A stretch of DNA of 64,000 bases, taken from the NCBI GenBank assembly GCA_900544285.1, contig UQUT01000007.1:1-64000 (forward strand). The letters run 5' to 3'. Positions 34,531 through 42,594 of the stretch are shown in pieces. Both the position numbers and the translations under genes were made by a program. Below the pieces are notes generated by a model. That model saw only the letters and a program-made list of their open reading frames with translations, was not told the DNA's origin and did not search any database. Within the stretch, counting starts at the first letter, position 1; each line of letters begins with the position of its first letter. Source of the stretch: an uncultured Eubacterium sp. Lineage in GTDB: Bacteria; Bacillota; Clostridia; Oscillospirales; CAG-272.

Positions 34531-35850
34531 TTATTTGTCTTCTTCAAATATATCAAGCCCTTTGAGCCTGAAAAAGTTTATGAAATCCTGTCTGTAATCG
34601 CCGAAAACGGTGACCCTGTGCCACATGGGCATCCAGTTTTCGAGAAGAGCCCTCGCGTTACACGATGCGACGAGTTTTGAACGGCATCCCGCGTCGCCTC
34701 CCGCATTGCCGACGGAGACCGATGAATGTATGCAAGCCCAGTTATCGGAGTTGCTCATGTTTATCGTTGTCAACTTTTCGCCTGCGGGAAAAATGACCTG
34801 AACGGACGCGCCGAGCTGATCTTCTGCATGGCTTCTTATGTAATAGTCGCATATCTTTGACGATGAAACGCCGAAAACCTTGCGGCAAGCAACACAGTGC
34901 GCATAGATGATCTCGTCACTTGACGTATCGACGACGGGATCCGAGACAAAGCCGTGCTTGCCTGTGAGGTAGAGTGTGAGAAGGGAGGAGACGGTTGAGT
35001 CTATGTCCGCCTCGCAAACGCCGAGCTCTCCGTCATCTGCCATCTGGAAATGGGAAAGGCACGGATACATATGGCGGCTCTTGCCGTAAACATCGTTATA
35101 TGAAAGTTCAAGGCAGGCGATTGTGACGGCGTCCGCGCCCGTTTCTTTCATCATCTTCTTTATGGCGAGATATATTTTCGCGCTTTCGATTATGTCTGCC
35201 TGCGACGGTTCAACCGTTTTCACAGCTCCGCCTGTCCACTTTTCTGCGACCGATACAGCTTCTTTTTCGTCGACGCTGTCGAACACGTTCATAAGATCTG
35301 CAGCAGTTTTGTTTATGAATTTAATGCCGAAACGCTTCTCCGCGGCACTTTCAATCTCGTTTTCGACGTCATTCTTTACGACAAGAACCGTTGTCTGTGC
35401 GAGCTTTGCATTGACGACGAGCGTTCTCGCAAGACGGGCGATGTCATTGTAATCCGTCGACGCTTCGAGCGGAACGGGGAGTTTCTCGTTTCTTATCATG
35501 GGTGACGTTCCGGAAAGAGCAGAGCCGCTTCCGCAGAACGGTACGTCCGCAACGGCGCAGGGAAGTCCGTCCTTTGACCTGCGCGCATAGAATTCGTCGA
35601 GCCTTATCCAGTTTGTCATAAGGAGGACGAGAACTCCGTCATATATGGCACAATCGCCCTCGTAAACAGCCGCCGCTTCGTCCTTTGAGCTGTATCTGAA
35701 TACGTCGAACTCTGCGTCGGGATTATATGCTCTGACTATTGCCATGATTTTTTCCGTCTCTCTTTCATAGCCGAAGTTTATATGCGGCCAGCCGGGGACG
35801 TTTTCTTTCTTTGCCTGAACAACTACTTTGATTCTGATCTGTTTTTTCAT
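34531..35850 (-). CDS. L-fucose/L-arabinose isomerase-like protein
   Basis: 439 aa from the ATG at 35848-35850 (GGAGG at 35856-35860). The sequence resembles COG2407-type proteins related to fucose isomerase: an N-terminal Rossmann-like half with DGVLVLLMTNWIRLDEF and a C-terminal half with ADAVTIACLELSYNDVYG, ELGVCEADIDSTVSSLL and DTSSDEIIYAHCVACRKV. The E and D in CEAD are likely metal ligands. It is shorter than FucI (about 590). Substrate unknown; no kinase, aldolase or transporter is adjacent. It is divergent from an AraC regulator that may control it. Confidence 0.7.
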   Translation of the reverse strand: MKKQIRIKVVVQAKKENVPGWPHINFGYERETEKIMAIVRAYNPDAEFDVFRYSSKDEAAAVYEGDCAIYDGVLVLLMTNWIRLDEFYARRSKDGLPCAVADVPFCGSGSALSGTSPMIRNEKLPVPLEASTDYNDIARLARTLVVNAKLAQTTVLVVKNDVENEIESAAEKRFGIKFINKTAADLMNVFDSVDEKEAVSVAEKWTGGAVKTVEPSQADIIESAKIYLAIKKMMKETGADAVTIACLELSYNDVYGKSRHMYPCLSHFQMADDGELGVCEADIDSTVSSLLTLYLTGKHGFVSDPVVDTSSDEIIYAHCVACRKVFGVSSSKICDYYIRSHAEDQLGASVQVIFPAGEKLTTINMSNSDNWACIHSSVSVGNAGGDAGCRSKLVASCNARALLENWMPMWHRVTVFGDYRQDFINFFRLKGLDIFEEDK

Positions 35851-35909
35851 GATAGCCTCCAAAATGTGTTTGATACATAAAGTATATCAGAAAATCACCC
35901 GTTTTTCTA

Positions 35910-35938
35910 TTGACTTTCACGGCGAAAAATTGTATTAT
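35910..35938 (+). promoter_or_regulatory. Predicted sigma-A promoter of the AraC-family gene
   Basis: -35 TTGACT (35910-35915), 17-bp spacer, -10 TATTAT (35933-35938), close to the SD at 35949. A minus-strand -10 TATACT with a weak -35 for the isomerase-like gene lies in the same 109-nt gap. Confidence 0.6.
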
Positions 35939-35959
35939 TACGTCATACGGAGGTGCGCT

Positions 35960-36715
35960 ATGAACGGTTATGTTATAGGCTCGTGCGGCATATCGGATTG
36001 TCCGCCGGAATGGAGCTGGGTGACTGGCGATTGCGGCTTTGACGATTATGATCTTTGGGCGGTGTTCCGCGGTCATGGGGAAATATCGGTCGGAGGGCAG
36101 GAATTTGCCGTTTCTGCGGGGGCGTGCGTCATATTGCCGCCGGGCAAAAAGATAACTGCTTTCCACGACCCTTGCGACCCGCTGCTCGTGATTCATGTTC
36201 ATTTCTTGCCGGACGGAAAAATCGGGGAGGAAGAACTCCTCGGCGGTCGGTGCATAAATGTCAGAGATGTTGTCTTTTTCAGAGATTTGCTTGACAGGGT
36301 TATCCTTTATTATTACAGAAGCTGTGCGGAGGTTGCATCGATGTGGCTCTCGGCGGCATTTTCCGAGCTTTTGTCCGCTGCGGGCGGCGAAGGAAGCAAG
36401 TCGAACCCGATGATACTTGAAATATGCGACAGAATAAATTCTTCGCGCGGTGCGCCGCCGTCGCTTTCCGAACTTGCAAAGAATTATGGATACTCCGAGG
36501 CGTACCTCGGGAAGCTGTTCAAGAAAGCCGTCGGAATCGAATTTTCGGCGTACGCCGTCAACGCGAGGATAAACAAAGCGAAAATTCTTCTGCGCTCATC
36601 GGATTACAGCGTCGGCAGGATTGCGGAAATGCTGGGCTATTGCGATTCGTGTTTCTTTGTAAAACAGTTCACAAAGATTGCCGGAGTCACGCCGGGAAGG
36701 TACCGAAGACTGTGA
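35960..36715 (+). CDS. AraC-family transcriptional regulator
   Basis: 251 aa from ATG 35960 (GGAGG at 35949-35953). The N-terminal cupin sensor (about 1-130) has GHGEISVGGQEFAVSAGACVILPPG and HVHFLPDG. The C-terminal double HTH (about 155-251) has ELAKNYGYSEAYLGKLFKKAVG and RIAEMLGYCDSCFFVKQFTK, ending in GVTPGRYRRL. Members sense sugars or metabolites. Its divergent neighbour is a sugar-isomerase-like gene, which suggests carbohydrate control, though this rests on position alone. Confidence 0.92.
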   Translation: MNGYVIGSCGISDCPPEWSWVTGDCGFDDYDLWAVFRGHGEISVGGQEFAVSAGACVILPPGKKITAFHDPCDPLLVIHVHFLPDGKIGEEELLGGRCINVRDVVFFRDLLDRVILYYYRSCAEVASMWLSAAFSELLSAAGGEGSKSNPMILEICDRINSSRGAPPSLSELAKNYGYSEAYLGKLFKKAVGIEFSAYAVNARINKAKILLRSSDYSVGRIAEMLGYCDSCFFVKQFTKIAGVTPGRYRRL

Positions 36716-36792
36716 AAATAGACAAAAACCGCTGTGGCGGAGGCGAAAAATGATTGCAAGGTTACAAATTTGTGAACTATTTTTTATAGCTC

Positions 36793-36820
36793 TTGCAATT
36801 TATAAAAAAGGCTGTATAAT
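36793..36820 (+). promoter_or_regulatory. Predicted sigma-A promoter of pckA
   Basis: -35 TTGCAA (36793-36798), 16-bp spacer, -10 TATAAT (36815-36820). The expected transcript begins near 36827 and starts with a structured leader. Confidence 0.6.
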
Positions 36821-36835
36821 AGACAATAGGGAAGT

Positions 36836-36873
36836 TTGGGGCTTGGCACGTCACGATGCCGACAGACCCCAAG
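36836..36873 (+). other. Structured 5' leader of pckA
   Basis: Outer arms TTGGGG and CCCCAA enclose an inner stem GGCA/TGCC with an 8-nt CGTCACGA loop and internal loops CTT and GACAGA. It starts about 10 nt into the transcript and ends about 20 nt before the SD. I do not recognise it as a known riboswitch class. It may stabilise the mRNA or be regulatory. Confidence 0.45.
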
Positions 36874-36907
36874 TAAAGACGATAATATAAATAAAGAGGT
36901 ATGGTTT

Positions 36908-38515
36908 ATGAAAAAAATCGATTTAACCAAGTATGGCATTACAGGTACGACAGAGGTTGTTTATAATCCTTCCTATGAAATGCTTTTCGAGGAAGAGACA
37001 AAGCCCTCTCTCGAAGGTTATGAAAAGGGTCAGGTAAGCGAGCTCGGCGCCGTCAACGTTATGACAGGTATTTATACGGGCCGTTCGCCCAAGGACAAAT
37101 TCATCGTTGTCGATGATAACTCCAAGGACACTGTTTGGTGGACTTCCGATGAGTACAAGAACGACAACCACCCCGCAACGAAAGAAGCGTGGGACGCCGT
37201 CAAGGACATCGCGATCAAAGAACTCTCAAACAAGAGACTTTTCGTTGTTGATGCTTTCTGCGGCGCAAACAAGGACACGAGAATGGCTATACGTTTCATC
37301 GTTGAGGTTGCATGGCAGGCTCACTTTGTAACGAATATGTTTATAAAGCCCACAGCAGAGGAGCTTGAAAACTTCGAGCCAGACTTCGTTGTTTACAATG
37401 CTTCAAAGGCGAAGGTTGAAAATTACAAGGAACTCGGACTCAATTCCGAAACGGCGGTTGTGTTCAACATTACAAGCCGTGAGCAGGTAATCATAAATAC
37501 ATGGTATGGCGGCGAAATGAAGAAGGGTATGTTCTCCATGATGAACTATTACCTCCCGCTCAAGGGCATCGCTTCCATGCATTGCTCCGCAAATACGGAC
37601 ATGAACGGTGAAAACACAGCAATCTTCTTCGGTCTTTCCGGTACAGGTAAGACAACTCTTTCCACAGACCCGAAGAGACTTCTCATCGGCGATGACGAGC
37701 ACGGCTGGGATGACAACGGCGTCTTCAACTTTGAAGGCGGTTGCTATGCAAAGGTTATCAACCTTGACAAGGACTCCGAGCCCGATATTTACAACGCTAT
37801 CCGTCGTGACGCTCTTCTTGAAAACGTCACTCTCGACGAAAACGGCAAGATAGACTTCGCCGACAAGAGCGTTACGGAGAACACTCGTGTTTCTTATCCG
37901 ATCGACCATATCAAGAACATCGTTCGTCCCGTTTCCGCGGCTCCGGACGCAAAGAGCGTTATCTTCCTTTCTGCGGACGCATTCGGCGTTCTTCCTCCCG
38001 TTTCTATCCTCACTCCCGAGCAGACGCAGTACTACTTCCTCTCCGGCTTTACGGCTAAGCTCGCAGGCACGGAACGCGGCATAACAGAGCCCACACCGAC
38101 CTTCTCCGCTTGCTTTGGTCAGGCGTTCCTTGAACTCCATCCGACAAAGTATGCGGAAGAGCTCGTAAAGAAGATGAAGAAGAGCGGCGCAAAGGCTTAC
38201 CTTGTAAACACGGGCTGGAACGGCACAGGCAAGCGTATCTCCATCAAGGATACACGCGGTATAATCGACGCTATCCTTGACGGCTCGATTGACAAGGCTC
38301 CGACAAAGAAGATTCCTTATTTCAACTTTGAAGTACCCACGGAGCTTCCCGGCGTTGACCCTGCAATCCTCGATCCGAGAGACACATACGCCGACGCTTC
38401 CGTTTGGGAAACAAAGGCTCTCGATCTTGCGGAAAGATTTATCAAGAACTTCGCAAAGTATGAAGCTAACGAAGCCGGCAAGGCGCTCGTTTCCGCAGGC
38501 CCGACAATCAAATAA
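36908..38515 (+). CDS. pckA: Phosphoenolpyruvate carboxykinase (ATP)
   Basis: 535 aa enzyme interconverting oxaloacetate plus ATP with PEP, CO2 and ADP. In anaerobes it can run either way, as gluconeogenesis or as CO2-fixing fermentation to succinate. Signatures are TGRSPKDKFIV, the P-loop GLSGTGKTTLST (near 243-254), the metal site GDDEHGWDDNGVFNFEGGCY, and TGWNGTGKRI. ATG 36908 has AAGAGG upstream; a longer frame through the leader is not credible. Codon choice is visibly biased to frequent codons, consistent with high expression. Confidence 0.97.
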   Translation: MKKIDLTKYGITGTTEVVYNPSYEMLFEEETKPSLEGYEKGQVSELGAVNVMTGIYTGRSPKDKFIVVDDNSKDTVWWTSDEYKNDNHPATKEAWDAVKDIAIKELSNKRLFVVDAFCGANKDTRMAIRFIVEVAWQAHFVTNMFIKPTAEELENFEPDFVVYNASKAKVENYKELGLNSETAVVFNITSREQVIINTWYGGEMKKGMFSMMNYYLPLKGIASMHCSANTDMNGENTAIFFGLSGTGKTTLSTDPKRLLIGDDEHGWDDNGVFNFEGGCYAKVINLDKDSEPDIYNAIRRDALLENVTLDENGKIDFADKSVTENTRVSYPIDHIKNIVRPVSAAPDAKSVIFLSADAFGVLPPVSILTPEQTQYYFLSGFTAKLAGTERGITEPTPTFSACFGQAFLELHPTKYAEELVKKMKKSGAKAYLVNTGWNGTGKRISIKDTRGIIDAILDGSIDKAPTKKIPYFNFEVPTELPGVDPAILDPRDTYADASVWETKALDLAERFIKNFAKYEANEAGKALVSAGPTIK

Positions 38516-38524
38516 AAAATACAG

Positions 38525-38555
38525 AAAATTCCCGGTGAAAAGCCGGGAATTTTTT
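38525..38555 (+). terminator. Intrinsic terminator of pckA
   Basis: AATTCCCGG (38527-38535) and CCGGGAATT (38543-38551) close TGAAAAG, followed by Ts. Confidence 0.9.
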
Positions 38556-38565
38556 CGCATATAAT

Positions 38566-38594
38566 TTGATTTTTTCTCTTTACTATGATATAAT
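38566..38594 (+). promoter_or_regulatory. Predicted sigma-A promoter of the RNA methyltransferase-galT pair
   Basis: -35 TTGATT (38566-38571), 17-bp spacer, -10 TATAAT (38589-38594), about 24 nt before the start codon region. Confidence 0.65.
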
Positions 38595-38623
38595 ATGACA
38601 AATATTTTATTTTTGAGGTCGAT

Positions 38624-39754
38624 ATGAATTATAAATATGCCGCAACATGCCTTTTCGGACTTGAAGGGCTTCTCGGAGCGGAAATTGACGCTCTCGGCTT
38701 TCATCGGACGGAAACGATAGACGGCAGAGTATATTTTGAAGGCGACGAAACGGCCGCCGCAAAGGCAAACATATGGCTTAGGACGGCGGAGAGAGTATTT
38801 CTTGTACTCGGAAGCTTTCCCGCGCCGACCTTTGACGCTCTTTTTGAGGGGACAAAGGCGCTTCCCTGGGAAGAATTTATCGGCAGGGACGACGCATTTC
38901 CCGTCAAGGGACATTCCGTGAAAAGTCAGCTGACGAGTATTCCCGATTGTCAGAAGATTGTCAAAAAAGCGGCGTCGGTCAGGCTCGGAGGGGTTTATCA
39001 CACCGACTGGATGAAAGAGACCGGAACAAAATATCAGATAGAATTTTTTATTCTCAAGGACGTCGCAACTCTTATGATTGACCTTTCCGGTGTGGCACTT
39101 CATAAAAGGGGGTACAGACCCGAATCGGCGGCGGCACCGCTGCGCGAAACGCTTGCGGCAGCACTCGTCAAAATTTCGAGGCCGAGAGAGGACGTGCTTT
39201 TTTGGGATCCGATGTGCGGCAGCGGCACGATCCCGACTGAAGCCGCGCTTCTTATGACTAATACCGCCCCCGGGCTTTATCGCGGCTTTGCGGGCGAGAT
39301 GTATCCTTTTATCGTGTCAAAGGTATGGAACGATGCAAGGGAAGAAGCCCGCAGTCTGATAAAGAAGACCGATTTTGAAGCATATGCTTCCGATATTGAC
39401 GGAGATTGTGTTGAACTGGCGAAAAAGACTGTACATAACGCAGGAATGGACGGCATCGTCAAGGTTTTCCGCAGAAATGCGCTTGAAATAACGAGCGAAG
39501 GTCGCAGGGGGACAATTGTCTGTAACCCGCCTTACGGAGAAAGGCTTCTCGATATAAAAGAGGCGGAAAAGCTGTATGCGGCAATGGGCAGGCATTTCAA
39601 AACGCTTGAGCCGTGGCAGATATATATAATCACGAGCAACGAAAATTTTGAGCGTCTTTACGGCAGAAAGGCAGACGCGAAACGGAAGCTCTATAACGGT
39701 ATGATACCTTGCACATATTATCAATTCTTCAAAAAAAGGACGGGGACAAAATGA
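38624..39754 (+). CDS. THUMP-domain class I rRNA methyltransferase (RlmL/YpsC-like)
   Basis: 376 aa. The N-terminal ferredoxin-like/THUMP region (about 1-155; KYAATCLFGLEGLLGAEIDALG) binds RNA. The SAM-dependent methyltransferase domain has motif I WDPMCGSGTIPTEAAL near 194-209 and motif IV VCNPPYGERL near 299-308, the NPPY typical of N2-guanine methylation. Relatives methylate 23S rRNA (G2445 for RlmL). B. subtilis YpsC is the likely orthologue. The stop overlaps the galT start (ATGA). Confidence 0.9.
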   Translation: MNYKYAATCLFGLEGLLGAEIDALGFHRTETIDGRVYFEGDETAAAKANIWLRTAERVFLVLGSFPAPTFDALFEGTKALPWEEFIGRDDAFPVKGHSVKSQLTSIPDCQKIVKKAASVRLGGVYHTDWMKETGTKYQIEFFILKDVATLMIDLSGVALHKRGYRPESAAAPLRETLAAALVKISRPREDVLFWDPMCGSGTIPTEAALLMTNTAPGLYRGFAGEMYPFIVSKVWNDAREEARSLIKKTDFEAYASDIDGDCVELAKKTVHNAGMDGIVKVFRRNALEITSEGRRGTIVCNPPYGERLLDIKEAEKLYAAMGRHFKTLEPWQIYIITSNENFERLYGRKADAKRKLYNGMIPCTYYQFFKKRTGTK

Positions 39755-41247
39755 TTTGCGAAAGAATAGCACAGCTTGTCGAATACGCCGTAAGGCACAG
39801 GCTTATAACCGAAGCGGACAGAATTTGGGCGACGAACAGACTTCTTGATGCTATGGGCGAGAGCGAATACACGGCGCCGGAAAATGTAATTGCTTGCGAG
39901 CTTGAAGAGATTCTTTCCTCGCTTTGCGATATTGCGGCGGAAAAGGGGCTTCTCGGCGGCGACGGCATAGTTTACAGAGACCTTTTCGATACAAGGCTTA
40001 TGGGATTGCTTACCCCCGCTCCGCACGAGGTCATCTCAGAATTTGAAAAGAAATATTCCGTCTCTCCCAAGGAGGCGACAGACTGGTTCTACGATTTCTC
40101 CCGCAGTACCGATTACATAAGGACGTATCGCGTGAAAAAAGATATGAAATGGGTCTATCCTTCGGAGTTCGGAGACATAGATATAACCATAAACCTTTCA
40201 AAGCCCGAAAAGGATCCAAAGGCGATTGCGGCGGCAAAGAACGCTCCGCAGAGCGGGTATCCGAAATGCGCTCTCTGCGCCGAAAATGAGGGCTACGCCG
40301 GCAATCTCCGCTCGGCGGCAAGAGAGAACCACAGGATTATTCCGATAACGCTCGGCGGCGAAAGATGGTATCTGCAATATTCGCCATATGTCTATTATAA
40401 CGAACATTGCATTGCGTTTTCCGGCGAGCACAGACCGATGAAGATCAACCGGGCGTTGTTTGAGAAGATGCTCGATTTTGTTACGATTTTTCCGCATTAT
40501 TTCATCGGCTCGAACGCTGATTTGCCGATCGTCGGCGGGTCGATACTCTCGCACGACCATATGCAGGGAGGCAGATACGAGTTTGCGATGGAAAGAGCTG
40601 AAATTGCGAGAAATATCTCCTTTGACGGCTTTGAAAATGTTGAAGCGGGGATAGTCGAATGGCCGCTTTCCGTCATCAGACTGCGCTCGGATGACAGAGG
40701 GGCGATTGCGAGCCTTGCGGAAAAAATTCTCGCAAAGTGGCGCGGATATACGGACGAGGCGGCGTTTGTCTTTGCCGAGACGGACGGCACCCCTCATAAT
40801 ACCATAACGCCGATCGCCCGCAGAAGAGGGGAAAAATTTGAACTGGATCTTGTCCTGCGCAACAATATAACAACAGAAGAGCACCCGCTCGGCGTATATC
40901 ATCCGCACGCGGATAAGCACAACATAAAGAAGGAAAACATAGGTCTCATTGAGGTTATGGGGCTTGCTGTCCTTCCGGCAAGGCTGAAAAACGAAATGGC
41001 GATTCTCCGCGAAGCCATCATTTCCGGAGCCGATATTTCGGCAGACGAAAGAATAAGCAAGCACGCGAAGTGGTTTGAGGCATTCAAGGATAAATACGTT
41101 TTTACAGAAGCCGATACGGAAGAGATTCTGAAGGGCGAGATCGGCAAAACGTTTACAGCCGTCCTCTGCGATGCCGGCGTTTATAAGCGCACGGAAGAGG
41201 GCAAAAAGGCTATGATGAGGTTTGTTCGTCACTGCGACGGCAAATAA
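39751..41247 (+). CDS. galT: UDP-glucose-hexose-1-phosphate uridylyltransferase (class II GalT)
   Basis: 498 aa Leloir-pathway enzyme that exchanges galactose-1-phosphate with UDP-glucose. It belongs to the Firmicutes-type GalT2 family: start MICERIAQLVEYAV, then GYPKCALCAENEGYAGNLRSAARENHRII, the conserved FIGSNADLPIVGGSILSHDH and HNTITPIARRR. The HDH of SHDHMQGG is a candidate for the nucleotidylated histidine region. ATG 39751 overlaps the preceding stop codon. No galK or galE is nearby. Confidence 0.92.
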   Translation: MICERIAQLVEYAVRHRLITEADRIWATNRLLDAMGESEYTAPENVIACELEEILSSLCDIAAEKGLLGGDGIVYRDLFDTRLMGLLTPAPHEVISEFEKKYSVSPKEATDWFYDFSRSTDYIRTYRVKKDMKWVYPSEFGDIDITINLSKPEKDPKAIAAAKNAPQSGYPKCALCAENEGYAGNLRSAARENHRIIPITLGGERWYLQYSPYVYYNEHCIAFSGEHRPMKINRALFEKMLDFVTIFPHYFIGSNADLPIVGGSILSHDHMQGGRYEFAMERAEIARNISFDGFENVEAGIVEWPLSVIRLRSDDRGAIASLAEKILAKWRGYTDEAAFVFAETDGTPHNTITPIARRRGEKFELDLVLRNNITTEEHPLGVYHPHADKHNIKKENIGLIEVMGLAVLPARLKNEMAILREAIISGADISADERISKHAKWFEAFKDKYVFTEADTEEILKGEIGKTFTAVLCDAGVYKRTEEGKKAMMRFVRHCDGK

Positions 41248-41250
41248 AAA

Positions 41251-41291
41251 TTTCCCGCAAATCGTTTTAATTCCGGTTTGCGGGATTTTTA
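41251..41291 (+). terminator. Intrinsic terminator of galT
   Basis: TCCCGCAAA (41253-41261) and TTTGCGGGA (41277-41285) pair, followed by TTTTTATA. Confidence 0.85.
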
Positions 41292-41340
41292 TATTCAGAT
41301 GCGGAATATTTTCCGAAAAAGAAAATATTTATGAAAGGGG

Positions 41341-41369
41341 TTGACAGAAAGACTGTACGGTAGTACAAT
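41341..41369 (+). promoter_or_regulatory. Promoter of the SPT-like/SDR operon
   Basis: -35 TTGACA (41341-41346), 17-bp spacer, -10 TACAAT (41364-41369). The spacer and -10 are covered by the first of two palindromes. Confidence 0.75.
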
Positions 41370-41389
41370 AATAACTGTACGACAGTGCA
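41354..41389 (+). promoter_or_regulatory. Two phased operators, TGTACGGTAGTACA and TGTACGACAGTGCA
   Basis: TGTAC-GGTA-GTACA (41354-41367) lies over the spacer and -10. TGTAC-GACA-GTGCA (41376-41389) lies over the transcription start. They are 22 bp apart, two helical turns, on the same DNA face, and both begin with ACTGTACG. TetR-family repressors often bind such short near-palindromes. No regulator gene is adjacent. Confidence 0.65.
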
Positions 41390-41417
41390 AATTCACACGC
41401 CCGATCTGGAGGAAACG

Positions 41418-42590
41418 ATGGACATTTTTGAAAAATGCGAAAAATATACTGTGGCAAAAGACATTCAGAAGATGGGGCTTTACCCCTATTTTCACGCGCT
41501 TCAGTCCCGACAGGACGTTGAAGTCATAATGGAGGGCAAGCGCAGAATAATGCTCGGCTCAAACAACTATCTTGGACTGACGACAAATCCCGAGGTTGTC
41601 GAAGCGGGGATAAAGGCTTATGAGCGGTACGGCTCCGGCTGTTCCGGCTCGCGCTTTCTCAACGGAACGCTTGCTCTGCACATCGAGCTTGAAAAGGAAC
41701 TTGCGGAGTTTCTGCACAAGGAGGACGTTGTCACATTTTCAACTGGGTTTCAGTCAAATCTCGGAATAATCAGCGCAATCGTCGGCAGAGGAGATTACGT
41801 CATCTGCGACAAAGAAAATCACGCCAGCATTTATGACGGCTGCAAGCTCAGCTACGGAAAAATGCTCCGCTTCAATCACAGTGACATGGCTCATCTTGAG
41901 GAGGTCATCGCAACCGTTCCGAAGGATGCCGGAATACTCATAGTAACAGACGGCGTTTTCAGTATGGGCGGTGATATTGCAAAGCTGCCGGAAATCGTTG
42001 AAATAGCGAAAAAATACGGTGCGAGAGTTATGGTTGACGACGCTCACGCACTCGGCGTAATCGGAGAGGGCGGAAGAGGAACGGCGAGTCATTTCGGGCT
42101 TGAGGACGAAGTCGATATTTATATGGGGACGTTCTCAAAGTCTCTGGCAAGTCTCGGTGGCTATATGGCGGCGTCGAAGGTCGTCTGCGACTACGTTCGC
42201 CATAATTCCAGGCCCTTCATCTTCTCCGCGTCAATAACACCCGCATCATGCGCCTCGGCGCTTGCGGCGCTGCGCGTACTAAAAACACACCCCGAGCTTG
42301 TCGACAATCTTCAGAACATCGCGGAATACATGAGAAACTGCCTGACGGAAAAGGGAGTTAAAATACGTATGTCAAAAACGCCGATAATTCCGATATTCAC
42401 ATATGACGTGATAAGAACGTTGACGATAAACAAAAAGCTCTATGACGAAGGCGTTTATGCCAACAGCTCCATTCCGCCGGCAACCGCGCCGAACGAGTGT
42501 CTCATTCGCACGAGCCTTATGGCGACGCACACAAAGCCGCTTATTGACGAGGCAACGGATATAATTGCAAAGGTTATAAAGGAAAACTGA
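41418..42590 (+). CDS. Alpha-oxoamine synthase, serine palmitoyltransferase-like
   Basis: 390 aa PLP enzyme from ATG 41418 (GGAGGAAA upstream). The family condenses an amino acid with an acyl-CoA or acyl-ACP. Features favour SPT over AONS (BioF) or KBL: the PLP lysine K241 lies in GTFSKSLASLGGY (AONS/KBL usually have TLGKALG), with GSGCSGSRFLNGTLALH and the N-terminal GLYPYFHALQ. Other motifs are FSTGFQSN, DKENHASIYDG and VDDAHALGVIG. No bio genes or threonine dehydrogenase are adjacent; an SDR gene follows by 4 nt. Substrate remains inferred; CqsA-like autoinducer synthesis is another option. Confidence 0.75.
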   Translation: MDIFEKCEKYTVAKDIQKMGLYPYFHALQSRQDVEVIMEGKRRIMLGSNNYLGLTTNPEVVEAGIKAYERYGSGCSGSRFLNGTLALHIELEKELAEFLHKEDVVTFSTGFQSNLGIISAIVGRGDYVICDKENHASIYDGCKLSYGKMLRFNHSDMAHLEEVIATVPKDAGILIVTDGVFSMGGDIAKLPEIVEIAKKYGARVMVDDAHALGVIGEGGRGTASHFGLEDEVDIYMGTFSKSLASLGGYMAASKVVCDYVRHNSRPFIFSASITPASCASALAALRVLKTHPELVDNLQNIAEYMRNCLTEKGVKIRMSKTPIIPIFTYDVIRTLTINKKLYDEGVYANSSIPPATAPNECLIRTSLMATHTKPLIDEATDIIAKVIKEN

Positions 42591-42594
42591 CAAA

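Noticed and set aside
37403..39103. Long minus-strand open frame (566 codons) opposite pckA and the methyltransferase
   Set aside because: Antisense to two clearly real genes; composition is Cys/Arg-rich and shows no domain, and no SD or promoter is seen.
41418..42590. Calling the PLP enzyme BioF or threonine-pathway KBL
   Set aside because: The lysine loop is GTFSKS rather than TLGKALG, and no biotin or threonine dehydrogenase gene is adjacent; kept as SPT-like with substrate unproven.
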